Assembly: GCA_003427395.1 (NCBI GenBank) | Contig: BFEA01000671.1 | Span: 163,968 to 227,967 of the forward strand | DNA: 64,000 bases | Source of the DNA: Chara braunii | Lineage: Eukaryota; Streptophyta; Charophyceae; Charales; Characeae | Direction: 5' to 3' | In this document: piece by piece, positions 21,541-32,682 of the stretch | Layout of the letters: every line of letters starts with the position of its first letter | Position numbering within the stretch: position 1 is the first letter of the stretch | Program-made: the position numbers and the translations under genes | The notes under the pieces: generated by a model | What the model was told of the DNA's origin: nothing | The model's input: the letters and a program-made list of their open reading frames with translations, nothing else | Databases searched by the model: none

Positions 21541-21544
21541 GCTA
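21525..21544 (-). promoter_or_regulatory. Primer-binding site, complementary to tRNA-Asp
   Basis: The plus strand reads GATCCCCGGCAACGGCGC then TA, two bases before the LTR end at 21547. Plant nuclear tRNA-Asp(GTC) ends in GATCCCCGGCAACGGCGC plus CA, so 19 of 20 bases match. On the element's strand this is the expected place for the tRNA primer of minus-strand DNA synthesis. Confidence 0.85.
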
Positions 21545-21546
21545 CC

Positions 21547-24129
21547 TGTCGCGCGCGGCGGTCCCACACCCCGCTGGGAGCGCTGAACCTCACGGTCGTG
21601 TCACGCAGGATTTATTTTCGAAGAACCAACTTATCACCACTTCAACCGTGCGCGCGTGCTATACATCTCACGACACCCTGCGACAGGTCGGGAGGTACAA
21701 CTTACCTCTACCCGAGGGGCTGTCACCACCTCAGGTAGGCGTATCCCTGCTGAGCTACCGGCCCACGTGCGAAGGTTTTTACATGCCTGAGTAGAGGTAG
21801 GTCGGCCGAGGGCGTTTGCTCCATCGTTGTAGCATAATATGGGGTACGCGCCGTAAGACGCCTAGGACTGACCCGTTAGATATTCAGGTCGAACTTTGAG
21901 ACGGTCGTCTATTCCCGCTTTTATTCCGAAGACACATTCTCATTCTGACCACTATGTTCAAAGTATCATAAACAAACCTTATCACTACCAATAGAATATT
22001 CTACCCTACTTAACGTATGACGGATCATCAGATACTACATATATATATAAGACTGATTATGAATATCGAGGTATTATCGCTGGGAACCCTTCCCACTTTC
22101 ACAAGTGTTGAGTGTCTAGACTCTTCAAGATGTCAATTTCAGTCCATCCCAAACGATGCACAAAACAGACTTGCACAACATAATGCAAAGACAGTTCACA
22201 TACCATGCACTAACGGCATCAACCATCAACCATTGACATTGTCCCTCACTCCCCAAACCATGCACGACAGCTCTATCTTTCATGAGATGCAAGCCCAGCC
22301 CCCTCACATTTATTCAAAGGACCCTTGAGAGTTACTAGGACCATTTAGGCGATGACCACAGGCGATAGTTTTACTGACCACAGGGTTTGATTTTAGATGT
22401 AGGTATCAAGTCAAGGCGGAAAAAGTTGAATCGACAACGACCGACCTGTTATCGAGTGATAACAGAAAATTGAGTCCTTTATGTAGGACTTCTCCTTCAA
22501 TTGCAGTAGACCAAGCAAAGACCTACACACACACAGGTCAACAATGATTCAACATCCCCACTTGATTCCCACATAATGATATTTAAGGGTCAAGCCCTTA
22601 GTTCTGGTTTGCGAGCTTTAGGATCAACATCCCAAAGTCTAACCCCTAGCTTCTATCTACCCTGAGTCGTCTGTCACTCCTCCTCCTTTTATTTCAAGGA
22701 GTTTCTTTGCCTATATCTCAAGTTGCCATAGGGAAACTCATATTTTCCCTTATTCTCAATACTTGCAGTTTCTCTCTTGAAGATAAGCACACCCTTTTGT
22801 GCTTACGCGGTAATCTAACTGAGATCTACTCATGTCGTTCGGTGATTTTTCCCTTAGGAGCCTATTAATGAACTGAGGCTATGCGGAACTTCTTCTTGTC
22901 TAATCATTTTCCCTGCGGTATTCGCTTTCTTTCACGTTTCTTTTAAAGAACCTTTGGAGACGCTCCCGATGGAACACTCATTTTGCTTTCTTTTTTTCTT
23001 GTCCTGACATACGTAAGTAGTGGGATGATTCACCCGGGAATCTTCCACTACTTGATCAATTCCAAACAATTTGTTAGTCAGAAGAGTAGTTGAGTCGCCC
23101 CAACGGGAGCACTCAATCACTCTTCAAAATTCATGCAGTTTTCACGCAATCAAGCAGTTGATGCAATCTAGTGCAAGTGACAGGATAACTCACTCGGGAG
23201 TATCATTTTATTAGTTAAGCAGATAGTTAGGAGGCAAATGTTGAAGCGTTTCAACACTTGGCTCAATACTCAGAGAACATTCTGGATCCAGGTGTCAATA
23301 CATAATTAAACATAGTAATAGGCGGTCTTCAAGGAAGCCTCCTATTACTCATTGATCAAAGCTTAGTCTTTCCCTCGAAAGTGTAATAGGATGACCCTAC
23401 GGGAGCCACCTTACTACTATTTCAAAGTTAGACGAGCTAGGATTATGTCAGCGGATTCAGGCAAACACCAGATTCTCCCTCTGCTGAAGTATCTTGTTAG
23501 ACCCGTTAAGATTGAGTTAAGCAAGCATTAGGATGACCCCACGGAAGCCTCCCATGTCCTGCTTCAATGTTAATCAGGTGGATCGTTAGTACTTATTTAT
23601 ATCGTACATTAGTCATACCTGAACAAGTCGTAAGGTTACTCACCTTGGAGTATCCCTTTACTTGTTCTACATAATCGCCTTACTTCTTCCTTTCGTTAGT
23701 CGGCCTCCAAATCAAACAAGTATTAGGATAACCCACCCGGGAGTCATCCTACCACCAGTTCGATGCATAGGAGATAAAAAACAACTCTTAGTTGAGTTGC
23801 CTTGACAATTCACCTATCTGACCTATGCGTTGTAAGTGAGCAAAAGGCATGTTGACTCCCACGGGAAGTCAGACAAATCGACCTAGACTTAGGAGCTCGT
23901 ACACTCACCAGGGAGTACTCGAATCTCTTCCCAGTCTGGTTCGATTAGTGATAGGAGAGCTTCACGGAAGCCTCCTGCTACCTTTTGCCTTTGTTAGCCT
24001 TTGAAGACGAGTACCCTACGAGATTCCTGGATTAATAGACTTTCGTTAAGTTGAAGAAGTGTACCCCACGGGAGTACCAGATCAGTGGTTGTTGTTAAGC
24101 TGAAGAAGCGTACCCCACGGGAGTACCGG
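21547..24129 (-). repeat. 5' LTR of Gypsy-1, truncated (LTR-D)
   Basis: Direct repeat of bases 1-2585 with scattered substitutions. Its inner end, TGTCGCGCGC on the plus strand (…GCGCGCGACA on the element strand), abuts the primer site. At 24129 the 50-bp tandem array breaks off after GAGTACCGG and LTR-A starts with TGTCGG. The missing outer part, about 4.9 kb, is not found elsewhere in the window. Confidence 0.85.
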
Positions 24130-24170
24130 TGTCGGTGCGAATACCCCTACAAGGGTACTCGCACTGGGTT
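24130..24170 (+). other. Terminal hairpin of LTR-A
   Basis: GTGCGA and TCGCAC close a stem continued by TACCC/GGGTA around CTACAA. It is the clearest member of the four terminal hairpins. Confidence 0.8.
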
Positions 24171-25083
24171 TTTGCAGGTGACAAAGAAGAGGATCAATTC
24201 ATAAGTAATGGGAAGACCCCGCTAGTCGCAGGGGTTCGCGGACTAAAGACGAGGCGGTAACATCTGGGATTAGAGAGTGTATAGGCGCGCAGGTTTGAGA
24301 CGCGCGTGATTTGTCTGTCTTTGATCGCGATGGAAGACGTGGCGTGGATTCCGGCCGACGTGCTTCATTACAACAGTTGGTTGTTTTGACTAAAGTGATT
24401 AACCTAGGGGCGTTATTTTATCTGGTTCCGCGTGTTATGGTGGAGGGTTCAGTGAGCCGGTGTGGACTTACGCGGAATCCAGATGATGGGACCTGATGGA
24501 TTCGGTTAGGGAAGGGTAGCCGCGGCACAGTAGGTAGGCCGACACGGATTTTTCGGTGGTCTTTTGTGCGAATACGGGCTGGAAAGTGGCATGGGGCGGT
24601 TCCTTGGCCCCAAAAGCCGTGGGCTACCTCTTTATTAGGAGATTCGTGCCTGTGGGTACCAGGCTTGGGCTTAGCCCTATAGGTTACAGCATTGGACTGG
24701 TACGCAGTAGACGCAGGGATCGAGGCCAACAACATGCAGTAAGGGAGCGGAGGAGCGCGGCGAAAAGGCTTGAGGGGTTGATGGGCCTGTAAGACTATCC
24801 CCCTCGCCTTTTGCTACTACGAGGGCCACAGTTCCTGCCCGACTACCGCACGCTTTGCGGTTGTTATATATCTATATATATATATATATATTATTTGTTT
24901 CGAGTTTTTGTTATTATTATTTTTCACACCCGTATATGGGTGCGAAACCGCCGTGGGTACACTCATGAACTATTGAGATACAGACCTGTGTCCAAGTCCA
25001 GTTGATGGAGCTCGAGGAGTGAAAGCGATATTTCTGAATTGCCCCGGGCTATTATGTAGGGCCGCAGGGTGCTGTGGGCGGTA

Positions 25084-25178
25084 GTCCTTCGGGACATCCG
25101 TTAAAATTGAAACGATATAGGGAAGATTAGCATGGCCCCTGCGCAAGGGTGACGCGCATAACTTGGGGAATGGATTTG
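25084..25178 (+). ncRNA. U6: U6 snRNA-derived sequence, nearly full length, inside LTR-A
   Basis: The block starts GTCCTTCGGGACATCCG, the plant U6 5' stem-loop with one base pair removed symmetrically. It continues through AAAATTGAAACGATA to AAGATTAGCATGGCCCC and CTGCGCAAGGGTGACGC, the most conserved U6 core. The ACAGAGA splice-site box is altered (ATAGGGA) and the 3' end is diverged, with no terminal T run. No plant USE or TATA box was seen upstream, so it is a U6 pseudogene or domesticated module rather than a working gene. Confidence 0.9.
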
Positions 25179-27644
25179 GCACTGATCTGTGCCAGATACC
25201 GGTGGGAATAGGGGCGGAAGACTATTCGAACCGTCTAGTATCAGGTCTCCTCCGAAAATTTCCCTCAGGGTAGCATACGCTGCCGAGCGACGCGGAGGGA
25301 TCCCACTACCGAGCGCTGCTTAGAGGAAGGTCACACAGACCGGGCGGGAACAACGAGGACAACGGCACAGGGGCGAGAGACTAATCGAACCGTCTAAAGT
25401 AGCTGGTTCCCTCCGAAGTTTCCGTTAGGTGGGTTGGCGCTGTCGGGCAAACCGCTGCAGGCGCTGTCTAAACGAAGGGGAAGAAGGCGAGCCCGATGAG
25501 CGTGAGGAAGACGGGAAAAAGGGCGATGGCGGGGTCGATGGTATGAAACCACACCCGATACTTGATGGAAACGGGCGACTGAAGATGTTAGAAGTGGGTT
25601 TCCGGGGCAGGCGACCCCGATTCTGCGGTTGGATGAGTGTGGGAGTTAGTGTAGAGGGAGGCGGAAGAGAAAATGGTTGTGCGGGGATGTTGTGAAGGTT
25701 GGGTATGGAGGGAGGAGAGGTTAGTATGTCGCTCGAGTCTTGATGCAATCGAGTGGGAGAAGCTAGACATGGGTTTTGTAGTCGGACGAGTATAGTGGTG
25801 AGGTTAATTTGAGAGGAAAGTTAATAAATCTAGAGTTATGACGAAAAGGTGCTGCGCGGGCTATGGTGGGAGCAGCGAAAAGGACAGGTGAAGTTCGTTC
25901 ATCTCTCTCATTTCTTAGTAAAACCAGGCGAGGGAGGATTTGGGTCGGGGGTTTTCAGATCTGGCGACCCCGATTCTGAAATCGGATTTAGTGAAGGGTC
26001 AGTAGAAGCAGAGTAGAACGAAAAAGGGTCGCGCGGGAGGAATAACTCCAAAAATAAAAATGGCAGTGTAGTAGCAGGTAACGTTGACGACGAAGGGCAA
26101 AGGAACGAGGATGAGGGGAGGATAGCCGGAGGACTTACCTGGTAGAAAGCGCTGGTTTTCCTCGAACCCCAGCGGAAAGTCCTAGTTGCAGTAGGTAGCG
26201 GTCTAAGAGGAGTAGGGGAACTGCAGACTGCAGGCATACGCATCGGTATGGGCGTTGGCTATACTGTCAGGTGAAGTGGGGGAATAACGGGCCTGGAGAT
26301 TCTCGTGTTGGAAGATACACTGACTGTCTTACCTGACGGAGTAGCCTGAGTCAGGCCATGGGTTGGGGGCAGTTTTAAGGCTGATACGGTGTATTATTAC
26401 TGCGCACAAACGTCGCGCACGTGGTTTTCTGTTGAGTTGTGACTAAGCTGTTTCAGCACAGCAACCAGTAAACCACGGTGTATTGTTGTATAGCTGGGTT
26501 GGAGGCCGAGCCACAGCAGCGACTGTTCAGGGTTGATGCCGACTTCCATAGTGCCTTGCTACTACGTGCGGTGGTCATGCCCGCAACTTTCCCTTTGTGG
26601 GACTGCGATACTTCTTACTGCTCCTTGGTGGTGGACCGCATTAATTGCCTCAGCAGCGTTGTTACTTACTGCGGGTTACGGGTCTGATTGGTGGTATGAT
26701 TGAGCGAGTTGTCGTATGTTCGCTGCGTTGCTGAACTCACTGCGGAATAATTGTGCTATTGCTGGAGCGATTGTGCAAGTTGTAGTAAATTTGTGACGGT
26801 TGCTGTGTCACTGCGCGTTGTTGGACTGTGCTTGAGGTGAGGCAGCTTTGATGTTTGCTGCCAGTAGTATTGTGCTGCTGGAATGACACTGCTATTGCTT
26901 TAGCTGCGTACAACGTTATTGGTGGGGGTTGCTGCAGTTGGACTTGAAGAGTGAGAGAGTGGCCAATCTACGGAGAGGGAGTTAGTGCTGCGATTTGAGA
27001 AGTCATCGGAGTTTGATGTCAACGGTCTGACCCGGAGTTTTGACCAAGCTGTTACAGTTTGGCCATCCTTGCGGGGCCCTCAGGAGCATCCAGATAACAA
27101 GGTCCTCTCCTAGAGTTGAGTTGTCCCTCTCTTGTATCTCGAGCGTCTGAAACCGTCTCTCTCTATCCTTCTCACTCTAAGTCTAGTCCTGTTCTGAGAG
27201 GAAGGCGGCAGGCGGGATTGCAACCCGTAGGACCGCATCAAGACTATGTGGGGAGTCCACCCACCGATTCCGGGAGCTCTACCGCAACTCAGGAGGAGTT
27301 TTGGAGGCAGGGAACTGACAGGTAACCATTACCTTTCCTTCTTTAAACCCAGTTATAGCCCCTATCTGTATGTCCCATTGCATCTCTGATTGAGTATATG
27401 GTGTGCAGCCTTACTTTGACTTTTGTTTGACCTTCGGGACACTGAATCAGACTAAGTAAATGAGTGCCTGCTCAAGTTCAGTTTCAACTTTGTTGACTGT
27501 GTGAAGTCAGACTGTTAAAAGGAACTACATCTGGGGAAAGGCAGGATGGAGGGTTGTTTTGCTTGAAGGTTGACTGATTCATTAAGACTGGGAGGTCCCC
27601 ATAAGTTGGGGGAGACCCAGTGCTTTGTTTATTTTGGTTTGCAT

Positions 27645-28475
27645 AGGAGCACCAAACCCTTCTATAAGTTTAGGGGGTCTGAATGTTCTGGAGGCTGGGA
27701 TGCCCCCATAAGTTTGGGGAGACCTAGTGCTATGGTTTGCATGGAGGGTCAGGTTGTTCTATAAGTTTAGGTGGCCTGACTGCTCTGGCTTGTGAGGGCT
27801 GATTGTGGTTGACTTTTCAGGGACCAGGTGCATTCTGTAAGTTCAGGTGCCTTGGCCACCTTGTTTATTTTGGGTTTTCTTCTGTTTATTTGTTTTCTGA
27901 ACGAGAAGGTCTGAGTTGTTCTATAAGTTTAGGTGGATCAGTCTATTCCTACTTTATTCTGAGAAAATGAACTTGACAAAAGGCAGATTGTTTTGTAAGT
28001 TCAGGTGGTCTAGCCCAATGCCACACAGAATGGATCAGAAAGAAATTAATCAGGCAGAGAGCTAGACTGTTCTGTAAGTTCAGGTGGTCTGACTCAAAGC
28101 CTCGCACATGCTGGAACCCAAAGGTTACAATTTGGCTATACTTTACTATTATTTTATTTAAAAACGAGTTAATCAGACTGTTCTATAAGTTTAGATGGTC
28201 TGGCTATAGCCTATCACAACTTGAAGAGAGTATAGTTAAGAATAAGATTGATGGTAAGCTGGGGCAGACTGAGCTTAAGTTAGCTCAGCCATATGCAGCC
28301 TTAGAAGACAAAGGGAAGACAGATATATATAACTTGGATAACTTAAACAGTTCAGGGTGGCTAGAGTGGTCTAGTCATGTGCCCAAAAAAGAAAAAAGTA
28401 GTTGTGTCCTCTGTTTTGTGTATACTCTTTGGCTGAGCTAGGCACATTCCATAAGTTTGGGTGGCTTGACTTTAT
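27645..28475 (+). repeat. Degenerate repeats of TTCTATAAGTTTAGGTGGTCTGA in LTR-A
   Basis: About nine copies of a roughly 20-base motif built on TATAAGTTTAGGTGG, spaced irregularly by 50-260 bases (for example near 27661, 27757, 27923, 28070 and 28184). LTR-B has the same series at about 48.4-48.9 kb, so it is an ancestral part of the LTR. Confidence 0.75.
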
Positions 28476-28769
28476 GCCTTATGTATGCTGGGTATAAAGG
28501 GTTAAATTACTGAAAGGTCATGAACTATTGTTTTACCCAGATGAGTTTGGGTTGGTGAGAGTACTTATCTTTGTAGTTTGGCCTGTATGTGGTTGCGTGA
28601 GATCACTACTTTCTCTAAGTTCAGTTGACAGGTAGTTGCTTTAGTTGCTCGCCACGTGCTAGAGCAATAGGAGTTAGTTTCAATTCCTGCATTTTTTGTA
28701 GTAACTTTTTTTACTTAGGTCAATTCTTGCATTTTCTGGGATCCTTTCTTATACTTGGCTTTGTATAAA

Positions 28770-29320
28770 TCTTGGCAAGCTACTTTCTCTACGGGAAGCG
28801 CTGCCGAAATTTCTACAAATCTAAGGAGTTAGTCAAATTTTGACTTGTCAAAAGTTCAACTTGTCTTTTCTTATATCTGACTTAGTAAACATTTGGGAAG
28901 TCTCATTTTCTAAAGAAAGTGTTGCCCAAATTTTTGCTAATTCAGGGAGTTAGACAAAATTGAACTTTGAGAAGTCAAAGTTACTTTCAAATTTTGGACT
29001 TAGCCTTGTATAAATTTTGGAATAACACTTTCCTACAGGGAGTGCTGCCGAAATTTCTGCAAAACTAAGGAGTTAGTTAAATTTTGTCTAAAGTTGAACT
29101 CAAGTTGTTTTTTGAAGTTCATATCTGACTTAGTATAAATCTGGGAAGTCTCCCTTTCTAAAGGGAGTGCTGCCCAAATTTTTAATAATTCAGGGAGTAA
29201 GACAAAATTGAACTTTCCATAATTAAAGTTTATTTATGCTTTCATATTTGGACTTATATAAATTATGGAAAGACATTTTTCCTACGGGAATCGCTGCCGA
29301 AATTTTCTTAGTTTAAAGGA
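28770..29320 (+). repeat. About 120-bp degenerate tandem repeats in LTR-A
   Basis: About five units, each with CTACGGGAAG or CTAAAGGGAGTG followed by GCTGCCGAAATTT and GGAGTTAG. Counterparts lie at 49.38-50.06 kb in LTR-B. Confidence 0.75.
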
Positions 29321-31589
29321 GATCGATTTATTTTGACAGGTGGCGATTTTGATAGTCTACTCTTAATGGGGGAAATTTTCTCATATTGCTTAGAGGTAGG
29401 CTTAGATATAGTTAACTAGGATGATTTGGGTAAGATCACGATATGAAGCTTGTTCTCCATGAACTTATAGGTTCAGCCTGGGGCATTGACCTGTCATGTG
29501 CTACAGGCCCTCTTTGATCGTTTGATTCAAGATCCGGACTAGATTCAGCTTGATCCCTTGAGGGTCATGATCTGTTATCGTTGATAACAAGTCGGTTGCC
29601 GATTCGTCGGTCTACATCTCAATTCCAACTCACCCTCCACACTCAACCTAAAAGGCTTTAGCCCTGGTGATTTCATTGTTTCATTAAGATTTCACCCGGA
29701 CTTTTATTGAATGGTCATTTAACAAAGGTACCGAGCATTTAATTAGGGTTGGTTGGACATGAGGTTGCGGCTTGCATGGCTAAAGCGAGGGGTATGAGTG
29801 CAGAGATTGGTTGGGGTTGACTCCGTGTAGTGTCTGGACTGTTGTTTGACTCTTTGATGTGATTGCAGGTATGTGATGTGGCTTAGATCCTGAATTTGAT
29901 TGTCTGCGATCACATATATACATATGGTTGTGAGGAACCCCACTGAGACTGTGAGAAGTGATCGTCACATACTTTCCCCTTTACATATATACACATGGGT
30001 GTACCTGGGATGAATGTTCGCATGGCCTAAGGGGCCCCGTGCATAAAGCCCGCTGAGAGGTTAAGACTGAGGGGCATGGGGAAGACCCTTCTTTTTACTT
30101 GTTTGCTTCTTGGGGGGTTTTCTTAGTCGGACGTTGGTCCTGGGCCGGGATTCAAGGTCCTTGTCTAGGACATCCCAAGCCCTAGACTCTGCACGGGAGG
30201 GATTCCCCCTCTCGCAGAACCCATCTGCACTGCCCGTCGAGGCACCCCACCCTGAAGGCGAAAATGTCATGAGGGTCGAACAACATGTCCTTCAGCCGTT
30301 CAATATCGTGTGGGATAACCCCTCACGATATATTCCTTCAGCCATTCAATATCGCGAGGCCAGAGCTGCGATTACCAAGTATGACTGGCATCGTTGGTTG
30401 GTATGAGACTCACCTGCAGCTGCGCGGTTTTTTATTAGAATTCCGCGGACGATGTTTCGCCGCCCTAGTGTTTAAAAGTTATGGGATCAAAGGCACCCGC
30501 ACATATGCACGAACGCTTGGGATTACTATAGACCGCTGGCACCACCCGAAAAGGGGAGGGTACCCCAAGGTTATGTTTTCTTTTAGAGTAACGGAACCTT
30601 CGGCCTATTCTTTCTTTCTTTTTAGAGATTTTTATGGTTGGACGTTGTAGTCCGTGACAACCGTCAAAGTCAAACCCCTTGACTTTTGTCGAGGCCCGGA
30701 GTGGGGCTCATCTCCAGGGCAGTAAGAAACGAAAGTCACCACAGGTATGGACCTGTGCACCACCCACTGTGCACAGGGTGCAGAAGAGGGTGTGTGGTCT
30801 TCAACCGTGCTCGGCGGTTGTCCAGCGTCGAGAGATTAACCCTCAAAGCGCGTGTCAACCGACACTTGAGTGTCGAATGCGACCCTCGAGATCAACGAGG
30901 ACCGCGTGAGTATGGGTACTACATAGTACGCCATCATTTGCGACAGCTTGCGTACGCTTGCATTGCGTGTCGATATGAGTTAGTCCTGCGTCCGCGTGGT
31001 CTTATACTAAGTCTCACGCGTGACGCCTATCCGATTTCCGCGTCAGAAAGTTATGGAATGGCTACTGAGGGGCTAGGAGCGTTGTCACATTGTTCAGCGT
31101 GTGTGTGTGTGTTTTATTTTTTTTTTGTTCGTAAAGTGGTGTGCGCGTGGTGTGTGGGATGCATCCTAGTCGACCGACGTCGGGTCGCGCTTGGGACCTC
31201 AGCCCCCCAAGATGTCGGTTCGCGTGCGGGTCCAATAGGGGAGTAGTACCGCGCGTACCTCCTATGCTACAGCGAACGAGAAACGCCCTCGGCTGGTCCA
31301 CCTCTGCGATTGCAACTGATTAACTTTCGTACTGTGGACTGGTAGCTCGGCGGGGATACGCCCACCGAAGGGAGGTGACAACTACCGTAAGGTGGAGGTA
31401 AGTCGTGCCTCGCGTAGGCCCTATCTTGTCCTAGGGGCTCGCGAGAGGTATGGCTGGCGCACTCGGCCGAAGCGGCTTGCGGAAGCTCCATAAGTATATT
31501 TGCGACGAGGACTTAGACCAACTCTTGCGTGACGCGGCCGGGAGGGTCCCGCGCTGCCCTGGTGCGGTGTCGGACCGATGCGCTCGACA

Positions 31590-32682
31590 ATGTGTCTCCT
31601 TGTCATCCAAAAACGCACCGGACACTCCATTTTTACAGCAGGAGCTCCACCAAGCGGCTAAGAAAATAGCAACTGGGAAATGTTGGGGTAGACAGACTGC
31701 CAATTGAGCTATTTTTAAGTTCTTGGGATGCATTCACTCCCTTCCTCTGCCAAATATTCAATAACGCCCAGTCTTTCGGTTCTCTCCTGAAGGGTTGGCC
31801 GAAGGGAGTCATTTCCCTCCTCTACAAGAAAGGAGACACGAGAGAAGTTTGGAACTACAGTCCAATCTCGGTTTTGAACGTGGCCTACAAAATCCTAGCC
31901 AAAGTCATGGCCATGAGACTCGCAGACATCTTACCAGCATTGGTAGGAATAGAGCAGGGCGCCTTTATCAAGGGTCGCTCCATATTTGATAACATCTTAT
32001 CCACGTTGTAGGCCCTTGAAATTTTAGACGCCAAACAAATGAACATTGCCATACTCCTCCTAGACATGGAAAAGGCGTACGACAAGGTCGGTTGGAACTT
32101 TGTCCTCACTATTTTAAGACGAATGGGGAGTAAGAGCAATGTATGTTGATGCCTCCTCAATGGTCATGGTTAACGATAAACTCTCTAGAACCTTCTCTCT
32201 CACAAGGTCCCTAAGACAGGGTTGTTCGATGACTCCCCTGCTGTTTGTCGTCCAACAGGAGGCATTGATGTCCAACATAAGAATCAATGATGCTATAGTT
32301 GGACTGAGTATCCCCTACTCCATCCAATGGAAAGGGGGAGCGTTGGCTGATGATCCCACAATAGCATGTGCTAATACACAACCCTTATTGATGGTCATGA
32401 GAACGGTCCTCGACGAATATTGTGCCCTCTTGGAGGCCTCTATCAACTAGGATAAGTCGACTTTCCTCCTCCCAGACCTTCGAGATATGCATAGATTGGG
32501 GCCCAACACATTAGTTGTTTTCATACTAATGGAAGAATGAGAGCTCACACACCATACTCATGTCTGATTGTGCTTCTTCATCAAATCATACCGTAACAGG
32601 CAGCTGAAATCGAAGGTCTTGAGAAATATATTAGCTGCTTGGAACAAGGTTCGTCCAAGCCCGATTGCAGAGCCAGCTTCGC
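31590..32682 (+). pseudogene. LINE reverse transcriptase, upstream half
   Basis: Reading through several frameshifts gives, in order, ELHQAAKKIATGKCWGVD, LPIELF, GWPKGVISLLYKKGD, WNYSPISVLNVAYKILAK and GIEQGAFIKGRSIFDNIL. Motif A follows (ILLLDMEKAYDKVGW, about 32055-32095), then motif B (RQGCSMTPLLF, about 32215) and motif C with ADD (about 32347). This is the RT of an L1-like non-LTR element. The endonuclease is missing. The coding sequence stops within AWNKVRPSPIAEPAS at the LTR-B boundary and resumes at 51588. A TAG replaces a codon near 32009. Confidence 0.85.

Larger units (their letters stand above)
1..24129 (-). mobile_element. Gypsy-1: giant Ty3/gypsy LTR retrotransposon, incomplete at both ends
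   Basis: Reading leftward on the minus strand the order is 5' LTR (24129-21547), tRNA-Asp primer site, leader, unknown ORFs, gag, protease, RT, RNase H, integrase, a second gag-like gene, 3' UTR and 3' LTR (7309 to beyond base 1). PR-RT-RH-IN order is the Ty3/gypsy order. The LTRs are recognised because 1-2585 and 21708-24129 are near-identical direct repeats on the two sides of the coding block, and because the 3' LTR ends exactly in CCGACA at 7309 (TGTCGG on the minus strand). The internal part is about 14.2 kb and each LTR about 7.5 kb, so an intact copy would be near 29 kb. All long frames are interrupted, so this copy is probably inactive. Confidence 0.85.
24130..31589 (+). repeat. LTR-A, a 7.46-kb LTR of the Gypsy-1 family
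   Basis: It starts TGTCGGTGCGA with the family hairpin and ends GCGCTCGACA. Its last 250 bases align in reverse with 21547-21800 of LTR-D, and GTTATC...GATAACA followed by GTCGGT (29576-29612) aligns with 683-712 of LTR-C, so it is a diverged relative in opposite orientation. The first kilobase aligns with LTR-B (matching GTTACA, CAGGGATCGAG and GGGCC blocks). Only a LINE fragment follows it; there is no primer site. Inside are a U6-like sequence, two families of degenerate tandem repeats and about 730 bp near 30.34-31.08 kb that LTR-B lacks. I see no credible gene in it. Confidence 0.75.

Noticed and set aside
23000-24129. Large repeat at 1-2585 and 21708-24129 as a segmental duplication of host DNA
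   Set aside because: The inner end abuts a primer-binding site and the other end has the LTR terminus at 7309, so LTR identity explains it better.
31450-31707. 85-codon plus-strand ORF as an independent gene
   Set aside because: It runs across the LTR-A/LINE junction; its second half is the LINE protein in frame and its first half is LTR sequence.
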